Positions 1 to 10,109 of a DNA stretch of 64,000 bases are shown piece by piece. This stretch comes from Azorinus chamasolen. Taxonomy: Eukaryota; Mollusca; Bivalvia; Cardiida; Solecurtidae. The notes under the pieces are model-generated. The model saw only the letters and a list, made by a program, of their open reading frames with translations, was not told the DNA's origin and did not search any database. The stretch spans positions 65,126,412 through 65,190,411 of the forward strand of contig OY755240.1 of the NCBI GenBank assembly GCA_963576725.1, given 5' to 3'. Made by a program: the position numbers and the translations under genes. Numbering within the stretch: position 1 is the stretch's first letter; each line of letters opens with the position of its first letter.

Positions 1-42
1 AAATGTTTCCAAGAATATCTTCCTTATTTCTCCACCAAATCC

Positions 43-1212
43 TAGGGGTGAAACGGTACACTACCTCCACGGTTCGGTTCGGTACACGGTACATGAGCCA
101 CGGTTCGGTACATTTTCGGTACACGAATTTTTATCTTGTAAACATAATTTTGAAGCTTACCTAGAAAAAAGACCCTTTTGAATTAATTTGTTTTACTAGA
201 ATCAGTAACTGCCACAGCTAACAAAGATGATGATTAATCTCTTAAAATTATAAACAGTCAAGTGTATTAAGGGAAAAACACTAAAATAATGTAATACTGA
301 ACACCATGTCATAGACTATTGATTTATAGTTCTTAAAATACAATTCTCCTTTTATGGAAAATATCACAATCTAATAAGCTCTTCAACTGGAACTTTAAAA
401 TAACCAACAATGTGCTGGAAACAAGTAAACAAAGCATTGCAAACAGTGTAGATATGATTAGAAGTTTTCTAATCTTGGACTGCACTGTTTGTCTATAAAT
501 ATTATACAAGTTTAACAGTGTGACATGTAGGATGATAAATGAAATTGAGCCTCACTATAAGATTTCGAACCAGTGCATTGCAAACAGTGTAAGCCCTGAG
601 CAGCTGTCACATTCAAATGTCACATTTTAATAAGACAGCTTATCTTAGTCCACACAGTTTTCAATGGACTTTGATTGAAAATCTCAGAGCAGAGTTTAAG
701 TCTATTATATAATAATACCCAGCACATTAAGGATTAATAACAATAACTCACTTGTCTATCATCAGTAATTTCTACAACAGTCAGTTTGCGATCAACATGC
801 TTTATACGGCACGTCCGCGAAACAACGCTTACATGACATGTTGCCATTCTGCTCTGAGACTGGCCTTCCCGAAAGCCAAAAAACTTCCAAACTTTCGACC
901 AGTAGCTTGATGGTGCATCTTTCAATTTGGGAATAGTTTCAAACTGTTCCCAAATTGAAATATGCACTTTCGTTTCCCTCCGGAGAAGCCATGTATGTAA
1001 ACTATGAGTAATGTACTTAACGCGTTATCTAATTGGATATTATTTATAGAATGAACCAATCAGAGAACGGCTTTTATATTATTACGGCAGATTCGTCCCT
1101 AGACATTACGAAATGTTCGGTACGTACCGTAAAGTGGAAATAAATACCGAAAACCGAACCGAAGTGAAAAAACCGCGGTACACATGTACCGTAAGATACC
1201 GTTTCACCCTTA
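43..1212 (-). mobile_element. Non-autonomous hAT-type DNA transposon with exact 8-bp TSD
   Basis: The ends are near-identical inverted repeats: TAGGGGTGAAACGGTA at the left and its complement, with TAAGGG in place of TAGGGG, at the right. Both sides are flanked by the same 8 bases CCAAATCC (35-42 and 1213-1220), which is the target-site duplication length of hAT elements. Subterminal regions are rich in CGGTTCGG and GGTACAC motifs typical of transposase-binding repeats. The 1,170-bp body holds only one coding remnant, a partial BED-type exon on the minus strand, so the copy cannot move by itself. The low TIR divergence and perfect TSD suggest a fairly recent insertion. Confidence 0.88.
752..967 (-). 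pseudogene. Partial BED zinc-finger exon of hAT transposase
   Basis: The minus-strand frame starting at 967 contains SSYWSKVWKFFGF, the opening of a BED domain as found in ZBED1-like hAT transposases (S-K-V-W-x-x-F-G-F). Only the first half of the finger is present: the expected Cys-x-x-Cys pair is degenerate (TCRIKH) and the His pair is not seen. The frame runs to DDRQ, where a strong splice donor (GTGAGT, complement of 746-751) follows, so this looks like a true first exon whose downstream transposase exons were lost by internal deletion. An alternative is a domesticated ZBED-like exon, but its position inside intact hAT ends makes that less likely. Confidence 0.7.
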
Positions 1213-1535
1213 CCAAATCCTGTGTTGTGACAACTCTTTAGAATTATCTCTTCTTGACGATTCTAAAGAGTGTTCACAACATAAGGTTTAGAGGAGAAAT
1301 GACAATTTTAGTGTCTGAGTATGCACATTTATAGGTTGTTCTGCTATGATTCAGACTCGGAGGATATGAGAAATGTTTTGCTTGAGTCTTAATTTTCAAA
1401 TATCTAATTATTTAGATTTTGAATTTAACTCAAAATCTGACCAATCAAATACTTAAGAATTTGTTGTGGGATTGTCTTTGTTTTAAGGACACAGCTATAG
1501 TTTGCCTGTTTATGCTTGTATTTCATAAATACATC

Positions 1536-1771
1536 ATAACCCTTTCCTCCATCATACGTCTTTCTCAGGTTCTGTAATAACCACTTATTGAAACCATTGT
1601 GATAAATGGAGCATTTGCAGCTTTGCTTTTATAGGAGCAAATGCTCTATTTATCACAATGGTTTCAAATTACAAAATTCTAAAATTTTACTTTTCTCTAG
1701 TAAATGCTCCTTTTGGATAGTTTTATTCTAAGATGTTGGGCCTTAAAATAGCTTATGGAGGAAAGGGTTAA
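1536..1771. mobile_element. TTAA-flanked MITE with central hairpin
   Basis: The ends are CCCTTTCCTCCAT and ATGGAGGAAAGGG next to TTAA (mutated to ATAA on the left). The centre is a long stem-loop, GAAACCATTGTGATAAAT and its complement, around 1590-1670. A TTAA target with CCC/GGG ends is the pattern of piggyBac-like MITEs. Close relatives lie at 6367-6595, 11121-11334 and 31098-31327. About 70 bp upstream (1468-1535) is also shared with 6296-6366, so this MITE and the one at 6367 sit in copies of the same older repeat. Confidence 0.75.
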
Positions 1772-1939
1772 CTACCCTATGTCCATCTGTCCATCTCATT
1801 TATTCTTCACATTCTTTTCTTCATTCTGATCACAGCAGGTGCCACATTTCTTCCTTCAAACACATTGATTAACCGTTTATCTGTTGAATATTCATGATAG
1901 TGTTTAACCTACTTTTTGGGCCAATCACAATGCTGGAAA

Positions 1940-2150
1940 GTTTGAATTTCTCCAAGATTAATTTCATATAGTCAGGCACTAAATTCTCACTTAGCGACTA
2001 AGTCGGCTGTCCCCAGCGCATGCGCGAGTACATCCTGTGACGTTCAGTGCTTAGCTCGTCCCACCATGTAACAGTGCGAGCGTCAAATACACATGTGTAC
2101 ATACATGTTCTGTGTAGAATACCAAGCTGAGACTAAGAAATGAGGTAAAT
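1940..2150 (+). promoter_or_regulatory. CpG-containing promoter-like segment (CCAAT, NRF1-like, CRE-like)
   Basis: Unlike the surrounding AT-rich repeats, this stretch holds a CCAAT box (GGGCCAATCACA at about 1919-1930), a palindromic GCGCATGCGC at 2016-2025 matching the NRF1 consensus, and TGACGT at 2038-2043 (CRE core). A donor-like GAG/GTAAAT follows at 2145. These features fit a TATA-less promoter with a non-coding first exon. It could serve the peptidase gene whose first recognised exon is at 10110, or a gene on the other strand. This is inference from motifs only. Confidence 0.35.
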
Positions 2151-2800
2151 TGATGCAACTCTTGAAAACATTTTATTGGTAGATCTACATGTACTGTGAT
2201 TCGAAAAAAAGAAGGAAAAAACCCAAAGCATTAAAACACCAAAAATTAAGACCTTATTTAGTTATTAGACAAATGAATGCTTAATGCAGGACAAATGTAC
2301 TGTAGAATGCTCCCTCGAGGCGTTCTGAACTACCTTTGTCTGTATTAAGCAACCACCTGTCTATAGAGATTTCATTGTTTTTCCGTTGAATGGCTATTGT
2401 ATATGGTCATTCCTGTCTTTTATGTATCTGGTCTCTCGTTCAGACCCTGAAATAATAAAATATGATAAAATTACCAGCTGTGGGTTAGAACTAACCCTTT
2501 CCTCCATAGTTTGTTTCAGTATTGAAGACAGACGGTTGCTTAAAGCAGACTTTAGGAGCACTCTGCTTTAATTTCAGCCTGCTTAAAGCTACCGTCAGCA
2601 AGGATATCGGAAATATTTCTGGCGATGCCTACTCATAACGGTATAAAGTGTAACTAATTTTTTGAGTGTAAAGAATAATTAAAGGCGTTAAAATAAGTAC
2701 ATATTGCGTAAAGGTTTAAATAGCATGTGTAGTCTATGTCTACGTCTGTATTTAAAACTGAATTTTATTTTTAAAGCATTTGTTGCATTGGCTTTCTATT
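2151..2800. other. Low-information stretch with one MITE end
   Basis: No gene is recognised. A single TTAA-MITE-like end (CTAACCCTTTCCTCCATAG) lies near 2488-2507 without a matching right end. The short reading frames here lack domain features or convincing splice sites. Confidence 0.4.
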
Positions 2801-2938
2801 TTAACAGCACAGCGCTTGAAACATCGACTCAATGAAATATCTTAACTTATCGGGTTTTAACAACGTTTGTGTCTGCACATTTAACAATTGTGTTAGACAG
2901 CTATCTTGAAATGCATCGTCCGTAAAAATTAACTTCAT
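2801..2938 (-). CDS. Hypothetical small ORF downstream of an RFX X-box
   Basis: A minus-strand frame from the Met at 2938 gives a 45-residue peptide beginning MKLIFTDDAFQDSC and ending in ALCC. The frame stays open upstream to a Met at 3070, but the 2938 start is preferred because the X-box at 3023-3037 would then sit 85 bp upstream, as in many ciliary genes. The local base use (CpG present, not part of any repeat seen elsewhere in the window) differs from its surroundings. I do not recognise a family and see no signal peptide or membrane segment. It may be the first exon of a longer gene, although no strong donor follows, or chance. Confidence 0.25.
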   Translation of the reverse strand: MKLIFTDDAFQDSCLTQLLNVQTQTLLKPDKLRYFIESMFQALCC

Positions 2939-3022
2939 GGTCCCCAAGAAGGTCGAACGTCGGCTTCCTTTCTGCCATCTTTCTGAACGACTGACACATT
3001 TGTTCAACACACGGTCTCGGCT

Positions 3023-3037
3023 GTTGCCCCTAGCAAC
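3023..3037. promoter_or_regulatory. RFX X-box motif
   Basis: GTTGCCCCTAGCAAC is a perfect palindromic X-box of the GTTGCC-N-GGCAAC type bound by RFX factors. It lies in a CpG-containing patch between a fold-back repeat and the small minus-strand ORF. RFX sites of this form drive ciliary genes in animals; activity here is inferred. Confidence 0.45.
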
Positions 3038-3109
3038 GCACGCGACCGATTCTAGCTTTACTCCGCCCATTTTTAATCCTGTCCAAAAACTAGGCTAAAC
3101 ACTATATCA

Positions 3110-3221
3110 GTTAGTGTCTATTAAGTGCGAATTTAATGACTTTAAATGCCTTGCTCGCTCGCTAACGCTGGCTGCGCTTCGGCATTTAAAATCATTAAAT
3201 CCAAACTTAATAAACACTAAC
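3110..3221. repeat. Fold-back repeat, about 41-bp arms
   Basis: The sequence from GTTAGTGTCTATTAAG at 3110 is answered by the imperfect complement ending CACTAAC at 3221, around a GC-rich loop (GCTCGCTCGCTAACG). It is probably a very short MITE. Confidence 0.6.
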
Positions 3222-3352
3222 TAATACTTAGAAATAACATTTCGGTATTGGCACAAACTGTAGAAACAGATCTATATGTATATTATTCAAAAGCAAACAG
3301 TCAACCATGGATTTACTCTGTTTGCAAAGGCGTGAAAAAGTGTGTGTTTTTT

Positions 3353-6188
3353 AGCTCACCTGAGCATAGCTCAGGGTGAGCTTTTGGGAGACTTGAATGT
3401 CCGTCGTCCGTCGTGCGTCGTGTGTCGTAAGCAATTTGCTCGTGAACACTCTAGTGGTCACAATTGTTGTCTAATCTTCATGAAACTTGGTCAGAATGAA
3501 TGTCTTGATAAAATCTCGGAAGAGTCTGAAAGTAGGTCAAGTTGGGTTAAAAACTAGGTCACTAGGTCAAATAGTAGGAAAACCTTGTGAACCCTCTACA
3601 GGTCACATTTTTAGCCCAATTTTTAGCTCACCTGAGCAAAGCTCAGGGTGAGCTTTTGGGAGACTTGAATGTCCGTCGTGCGTCGTGCGTCGTCAACAAT
3701 TTGCTTGTGAACACTCTAGTGGTCACAATTGTAGTCTAATCTTCATGAAACTTGGTCAGAATGAATGTCTTGATAAAATCTCGGACGAGTTCGAAAGTGG
3801 GTCAAGTTGGGTTAAAAACTAGGTCACTAGGTCAAATAGTAGGAAAACCTTGTGAACCCTCTACAGGTCACATTTTTAGCCCAATTTTCATGAAACTTGG
3901 TCAGAATGATTGTCTTGATAAAATCTCGGAGGAGTTTGAAAAGTGGGTCATGTGGGGTAAAAAACTAGGTCACTAGGTCAAACAGTAGAAAAACCTTGTG
4001 AACACTCTAGTAGTGACAATTTTAGTCCAATCTTCATGAAACTTGGTCAGAATGAATGTCTTGATAAAGTCTCGGACGAGTTCGAAAGTGGGTCAAGTGG
4101 GGTAAAAAACTAGGTCACTAGGTCAAACAGTAGAAAAACCTTGTGAACACTCTAGTAGTCACAATTTTAGTCCAATCTTCAGGAAACTTGGTCAGAATGA
4201 ATGTCTTGATAAAGTCTCGGACGAGTTCGAAAGTGGGTCAAGTAGAGTTAAAAACTAGGTCACTAGGTCAAACAGTAGAAAAACCTTGTGAACACTCTAG
4301 TGGTCACAATTTTAGTCCAATTTTCTTGAAACTTGGTCAGAACGAATGTCTCGATAAAATCTCGGACTAGTTTGAAAGTGGGTCAAGTGGGGTTAAAAAC
4401 TAGGTCACTAGGTCAAACAGTAGAAAAACCTTGTGAACACTCTAGTGGTCACAATTTTAGTCCAATCTTCATGAAACTTAGTCATAATGATTGTCTTGAT
4501 AAAATCTCAAAAGAGTTTGAAAGTGGGTTATGTGGGGTTAAAAACTAGGTCACTAGGTCAAATAGTAGGAAAACCTTGTCAACACCCTAGAGGTCACATT
4601 TATAGCCAAATCTTCATGAAAATTGGTCAGAATGATTGTCCTTATAAAAGCTTGGACAAGTTTGAAAGTGGGTTATGTGAGGTCAAAAAGTAGGTCACTG
4701 GGTCATATCTAGTTTACACTCCAGTGGCCACATTTTTAGCCCAGTCTTCCTCAAACTTGCTCAGACTGTTTGTCTTGGTGATATCAAGGTTGAGTGTGAT
4801 CATGGGTAGGGTGGGAATAGAAAGTAGGTCACTAGGTTAAATCTTAGAAAAAATACTTTAGAGAGCACATTTTTAGCCCAATCTTCATTTGTCAGAATCA
4901 TTGTCTTGATAAAATCAATATACTAAATCTTTGAAAATCTTGTTCTGCAGAACCACTGCTCATAATCCACTGCTCATGATCCACTATCAACATTGTTCAT
5001 ATATTGTCCCTAAATTCAATATTGACCCTACCCATGGGCTACCCTGCAAAAATCTTAAATCTATGGTTATCAGGTGAGCGATTAAGGGCCTTCTTGGCCC
5101 TCTTGTCATGAAACTTGGTCAGAATGATTGTCTTGATAAAATCTCGGAGGAGTTTGAAAAATTAGTTATGTGGGGTAAAAAACTAGGTCACAAGGTCAAA
5201 CAGTAGAAAAACCTTGTGAACACTCTAGTAGTCACAATTTTAGTCCAATCTTCATGAAACTTGGTCAGAATGAATGTCTTGATAAAATCTCGGACGAGTT
5301 TGAAAGTGGGTCAAGTGGAAATAAAAACTAGGTCACTAGGTCAAACAGTAGAAAAACCTTGTAAACACTCTAGTAGTCATAATTTTAGTCCAATTTTCAT
5401 GAAACTTGGTCAGAATGAATGTCTTGATAAAATTTCGGACTAGTTCGAAAAAGGGTCAAGTGGGTCAAAAACTAGGTCACTAGGTCAAACAGTAGAAAAA
5501 CCTTGTGAACACTCGAATGGTCACAATTTTAGTCCAATCTTCATGAAACTTGGTCAGAATGATTGTCTTGATAAAATCTTAAACGAGTTTGAAAGTGCGC
5601 TATGTGGGGTTTAAAACTAGGTCACTAGGTCGAATAGTATGAAAACCTTGTGAACACCCTAGAGGTCACATTTATAGCCAAATCTTCATGAAACTTGGTC
5701 AGAATGATTGTCCTAGTAAAATCTTGGACACATTTGAAAGTGGGTTATGTTAGGTCAAAAAGTAGGTCACTGGGTCATATCTTAGAGAAATCTAGTTTGC
5801 ACCCCAGTGGCCACATTTTTAGCCCAGTCTTCCTCAAACCTGCTCAGAGTGTTTGTCTTGGTGATATCAAGGTTGAGTGTGATCATGGGTTGGGTTGGAA
5901 TAGAAAGTAGGTCACTAGGTCAAATCTTTGAAAAAATACTTTAGAAAGCACATTTTTAGCCCAATCTTCATTGGTCAGAATCATTGACTTGATAAAATCA
6001 ATATACTAAATCTTTGAAAATCTTGTTCTGCAGAACCACTGCTCATGATCCACTGCTCATGATCCACTATCAACATTGTTCATATATTGTCTCTAAGTTC
6101 AATATTGACCCTACCCATGGGCTACCCTGCAAAAAAATTAAATCTATGGTAATCAGGTGAGGAATTAAGGGCCATCTTGGCCCTCTTG
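3353..6188 (+). mobile_element. Pearl-like (Helentron-type) element, GCTCACC family, outer copy
   Basis: The 5' head is a hairpin (GCTCACCTGAGC, short loop, GCTCAGGGTGAGC) followed by a GTCCGTCGT-rich stretch. The body is a tandem array of about 146-bp units (keyed on TGAAACTTGGTCAGAATG), then a unique tail. The 3' end has GGTGAGG, complementary to the head arm, then the hairpin GGGCCATCTTGGCCC and CTCTTG at 6188. A second complete copy (3625-5105) is inserted in a core unit. Short open frames across the array are repeat translations, not genes. Confidence 0.8.
3625..5105 (+). mobile_element. Pearl-like element nested in a sister copy
   Basis: This complete element has the same head as its host and ends TCAGGTGAGC, then a hairpin with stem AGGGCC/GGCCCT, then CTTG. 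Its host unit is interrupted at a run of T: the intact sister unit reads CCCAATTTTCATGAAAC at about 3881, whereas here CCCAATTTTT precedes the element and TCATGAAAC follows it. That pair fixes both boundaries. Confidence 0.85.
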
Positions 6189-6366
6189 TTTCAGTTTTAT
6201 CAGTATATGTATTATCCTTTACCAAGGAAACACACATTGACCCCAAAACTGGTGTAACTTGACTGGAAAACTGGTGTTGCAATTGAAAAGAAGTCATTGT
6301 GGGATTATTTTTTTTAAGGACACAGTTACAGTTTGCTTGTTTATGCTTGTATTTCATAACTACATC

Positions 6367-6595
6367 TTAACCCTTTCCTCCATAAATACACCTTACTACA
6401 CCTCTGTAATAACCACTTCTTGAAACCATTGTGATAAATAGAGCATTTGTTCCTATAGGAGCAAATGCTCTATTTATCACACTGGTGTCAAACTACAAAA
6501 TTCTGAAAAAATTCCTTTTCTGGAGATAATGCTCCTTTTAGGTAGATTTATTCAAAGTTGGTTGGATCTTAAAATAGCCTATGGAGGAAAGGGGA
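6367..6595. mobile_element. TTAA-flanked MITE with central hairpin
   Basis: It starts TTAACCCTTTCCTCCATA and ends TATGGAGGAAAGGGG. The inner stem-loop built on ATAAATAGAGCATTTG is the same as in the copy at 1536. Confidence 0.72.
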
Positions 6596-6632
6596 AAAAA
6601 CCCTTTCCCTGTTGAATACTCAAGTGGTATTT

Positions 6633-7980
6633 AGCTCACAAAAGCACAAAGTGCTCAGGGTGAGCTTTTGTGATCGCCTGATGTCCGTCGTCCGTAGCAT
6701 TGTCCGTCGGCATCCGTCAACAATTTGAACCTTTAAAAATCTTCTCCTCTGAATCTACAGGGTTCTCAGCCTTCATTTTTATACGCCCGTTTGAAAAAAA
6801 CGGGACGTATTATGGAATGGCATTGTCTGTCTGTCCATCTGTCCGTTTGTCCATCTGTCTGTCTGTAACATCTCTAACTAAAGTTCGGCTTGACGGATCC
6901 TTCCCAAATTTAACCACAATGTTTATCTGGACATGCTACAGTAGCATACCCAGTCCCGGTACGTATAACCAAGGTCAAGGTCACTTAATTGGACTTAGAA
7001 ACTTGCGTTTAGCAAAAAAGTTAATCTGTCTGTCTGTCCATTTGTCAGTAACATCTCTAACTCAAGTTCTGCTTGGTGGATCCTTCTCAAATTTCACCAC
7101 AATGTTTGTCTGGACATGCTCCAGTAGCATGGATGTTTCCTGATATGTTTATACAAGGTCAAGGTCACACAGTTGGATTTAGAATTTGCATTTAGCATTT
7201 GCATTAAGCAAAAATGTTAACCTCAATTTATGTGGAACACATTTTTGTAAGTCCACATATCTACATAACTCTTTGCGATAAAGCTTTGAAACTTGGAACA
7301 CTTGTTCACCTTCAAGGTATATAAATTATGCCCCTGGGGTCAAAATTGGCCACGCCCCAGGGGTAGCCAGTTTTCAATAGAAACATAGTGTAAACTTTGA
7401 AAATCTTCTCCTCTGAATCTACAGGGTTCTTAGCTTTGATACATGTATTTGGCGCACAGCATCATGTTCAGGTCCTCTACAATAGTTATATAAATTGTAC
7501 CCCTGGGGTCAAAATTGGCCCTGCCCGAGGGGTGTCTTGTTTCCAATAGAAGCATATATAAAACTTTGAAAATCTTCTCCTCTGAAACTTGAAGGTTCTC
7601 AGCTTTCATATTTTGCACATAGCATCATGTTCAGGTACTCTACAAATGTTGGTCAATTGTGCCAATTTGGTCAAAATTATGCCCCTGGGGTCAAAATTGG
7701 CCCCGCCCCAGGGGTACCCAGTTTCAATAGAAACATAATTATATAGTGTAAACTTTGAACATCTTCTCCACTGAAACTGGGGAGTTCTCAGCTTTCATAT
7801 TTGGCACATAGGATCATGTTCAGGTCCTCTACAAAAGTTGGTCAATTGTGCCAGTTGGGTCAAAATTTGCCCTGCCCTGCCCCAGGGCGGGCTAGTTTTC
7901 AATAGAAACATAGAGTGAAAACTTTGAAAATCTTCCCCTCATTGTCTGGTGAGCGCTTCATGGCCATTCTGGCCCTCTTG
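6633..7980 (+). mobile_element. Pearl-like element, 165-bp core subfamily
   Basis: The head AGCTCACAAAAGCAC...GTGCTCAGGGTGAGC is followed by GTCCGTCG tracts, then about 165-bp units (CTTTGAAAATCTTCTCC ... GGTCAAAATTGGCC). The 3' end is GGTGAGCGCTTCATGGCC, a hairpin and CTCTTG. A different element (head ATACGCCCG at 6781) interrupts it. Confidence 0.75.
6781..7235 (+). mobile_element. Second hairpin-headed element (ATACGCCCG family), 3' end unclear
   Basis: The 5' hairpin ATACGCCCGTTT...AAACGGGACGTAT is followed by CTGTCTGTCC runs and two core units containing ACATCTCTAACT and GGTCAAGGTCAC. It is inserted in the pearl-like element around it after a T-run. No matching 3' tail is found, so the right boundary is approximate and the copy is probably truncated. 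Confidence 0.5.
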
Positions 7981-7984
7981 TTTC

Positions 7985-8440
7985 TAATGACATATGTACA
8001 CATAAATGTTTAGTATTGCCAGACTTTGTAGTATCAGATCTGTTTAAGCAAACAATGCAGATTTTGATCACATGGCTCCTATCGGAGCTGTCTGATCTGG
8101 ATCTACTCTGCTGCAAAGGCAAGTCATTTATATGAAGGACAGGATTAATAGAGTCAGATCAGATGGTTGCTGTAGGAGCCGTCTGATCAGGGTCTGTCTG
8201 TTTGCTTATGGAATAGAATAGATCTTGATTCTAGAATGATACAGTTTCTGCCATGTCTAAAATTGTTGTACATGTCATTTGTCATATAAAAATTCATTTA
8301 ATTAATAGTCATAATCTCATTATTTCTTACATAAATATTCATAAAGTAAAAGGTTAAGCCACAACTTTTTACTAGTGGAGGAGGGGCATAACTCTTTCCC
8401 TAATAATCAGATCACTTCATGAATATTCATTAACTTCTTT
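7985..8440. repeat. Degenerate MITE stem-loops
   Basis: Two copies of the 'GCTCC...GGAGC' stem motif (TCTGATC.GG..CTACTCTG type) occur near 8070-8110 and 8160-8200, the signature hairpin of the second TTAA MITE subfamily. Boundaries are eroded. Confidence 0.5.
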
Positions 8441-8444
8441 TTTA

Positions 8445-8665
8445 GGTGGATTTTTCGAGAAAAATCTCTGCTTGTAGTTGGCAAAAACCAGGCAGGGGGT
8501 TGGGCAGGCCGCTTGCCGTCGTTAACAAAACTTTAACATTGCTTATAATTTCTGAATTACTTCAGCTAGACAATTCTTATTTGGTATGCAGATAGCTTGG
8601 GTGAAGGCCTTTCATTTGATACAAGGATACATGAAATCAGATCAAGGTCACTATTTCGAAAACTT
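8445..8665 (+). repeat. Repeat family with GATTTTTCGAGAAAAATC head, left part
   Basis: A perfect hairpin GATTTTTCGAGAAAAATC near 8450 is followed by a core (GTTAACAAAACTTTAACATTG ... AAGGCCTTTCA) that recurs at about 9600-9720, on the far side of the pearl-like element at 8676. The two pieces are probably one hairpin-headed element split by the later insertion, or two core units of it. Confidence 0.45.
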
Positions 8666-8675
8666 TGTTGTTTTT

Positions 8676-9592
8676 AGCTCACCAGAGCACTTTAGTGCTC
8701 AGGATGAGCTTTTTTGATTGCCTGATGTCCGTCGTCAGTCGTCAACAATTTGAACCTTTAAAAATCTTCTCCTCTGAAACTGGATGGTTCTCAGCTTTCA
8801 TCTTTGGTACATAGCATCAACTTTAGGTCCTCTACAAAAGTTAAATAAATTATGTCCCTGGGGTCAAAAGTGGCCAGTTTTCAATAGAATCATATAGCGA
8901 AAACTTTGAAAATCTTCTCCTCTGAAACTGGATGGTTCTCAGCTTTCATCTTTGGTACATAGCATCAACTTGAGATCCTCTACAAAAGTTACATAAATTA
9001 TACCCCTGTGATCAAAATTGGCCCCTCACCAGGGGTAGTCAGTTTTCTATAGAAACATATAATGAAAACTTTGAAAATCTTCCCCTCTGAAACTGGAAGG
9101 TTCATAGCTTTCAAATTTGGCATATAGCATCATGTTCTGGTCCTGTACAAAAGTTGTGTAAATTATGCCCCTGGGGTCAAAATTGGTCACGCCCCAAGTG
9201 TAGCGAGTTTTCAATAGAAACATATAGTGAAAACTTTGAAATTCTTCTCTACTGAATCTACAGGGTTCTCAGCTTTAATATTTGGCACATAGCATCATGT
9301 TCAGGTCCTCTACAAAGTTCTATGAATTATGCCTCTTGGGTCAAAATTGGCCCCGCCCCTGGGGTTGTCAGTTTTCAATAGAAACATATACATGTAGTGA
9401 AAACTTTGAAAATAATCTCCTCTGAAACTGGAAGGTTCTAATCTCTCATATGTGTCACACAGCATCATGTTCAGGTCTTCTACAAAAGTTATATAAATTA
9501 TGGCCCTGGGATCAAAATTGGCCCCGCTCCAGGGCTGGCTAGTTTTCTATAGAAACATATAGCGAAAACTTTGAAAATCTTCTTTTTTTCAT
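8676..9592 (+). mobile_element. Pearl-like element, 3' truncated
   Basis: The head AGCTCACCAGAGCAC...GTGCTCAGGATGAGC is followed by about five 165-bp core units. The canonical tail (hairpin plus CTCTTG) is missing: the array breaks off near TCATCTGGTGAAC at about 9590. Confidence 0.7.
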
Positions 9593-9942
9593 CTGGTGAA
9601 CAAACAAAGTTTGTTAACAAACTTTAACATTGCTATAACTTCTGAACTACAGATGCTAGGCAATTAATCTTTGGTATACAGATGGCTTTGGTAAAGGCCT
9701 TTCAGTTGTTATAGATGGCTCCTATAGGAGCCATCTGATCTGGATCTACTCTGTTTGCAAAGGCAAAGAAAGTAGAAAGCTGTATTGATGGAGTAAAGGG
9801 TTAATGAATATTCATTTAATTAAGATTATTTTTTACAATGTCATGTGAACACAGAAATATTTTGCCAAAAGTCATGTGTGTGAGGGAAAGGGTTATGTAA
9901 ATGAAGCCATCCAAGTTCTATTTAGCCAGAGGTTAACTTCTT

Positions 9943-10040
9943 CATTTCTCCAGCAAATCTTATTTTGTGATTACTCTATAGAATTGTCTCAAAAAGATGA
10001 TTGTAAAGAGTGGTCACAACATGGGTTTTGGTGGAGAAAT
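9943..10040. repeat. Uninterrupted palindromic MITE
   Basis: CATTTCTCCAGCAAATC at the left pairs with GGTGGAGAAATG at the right. It is the sister of the copy split by the hAT element at 43. It covers an ATG (9997) in frame with the peptidase exon, which argues that this ATG is not the real start. Confidence 0.65.
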
Positions 10041-10109
10041 GACGATTTTAGTATTTGAGTATGAAACTTTATCTGTTTCTCAGTTTACCGGTTTTGTTTT
10101 ATTTTTTAG

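Larger units (their letters stand above)
26..1300. repeat. Palindromic MITE split by a hAT insertion
   Basis: The left piece (about 26-42) and right piece (1213-1300) together form one fold-back repeat: ATTTCTCC near 27 is answered by GGAGAAAT at 1293, and TTCTAAAGAG by CTCTTTAGAA around a short loop near 1250. A second, uninterrupted copy lies at 9943-10040, just upstream of the peptidase exon, and shows the order the pieces had before the hAT element landed at 43. No coding content is seen. Confidence 0.75.

Noticed and set aside
3342..5910. Many 60-75-codon plus-strand frames with similar peptides (VRMNVLIKSRTSSKVGQV type)
   Set aside because: They are translations of the 146-bp tandem core of pearl-like elements, broken by stops in every unit, with no start or splice logic.
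3353..6188. Tandem core arrays as CRISPR arrays
   Set aside because: Units are adjacent 146-169-bp repeats without spacers, in a eukaryotic genome.
9997..10109. ATG at 9997 as the peptidase start
   Set aside because: It lies in a palindromic MITE and is separated from the conserved region by a strong acceptor (AG at 10108-10109).
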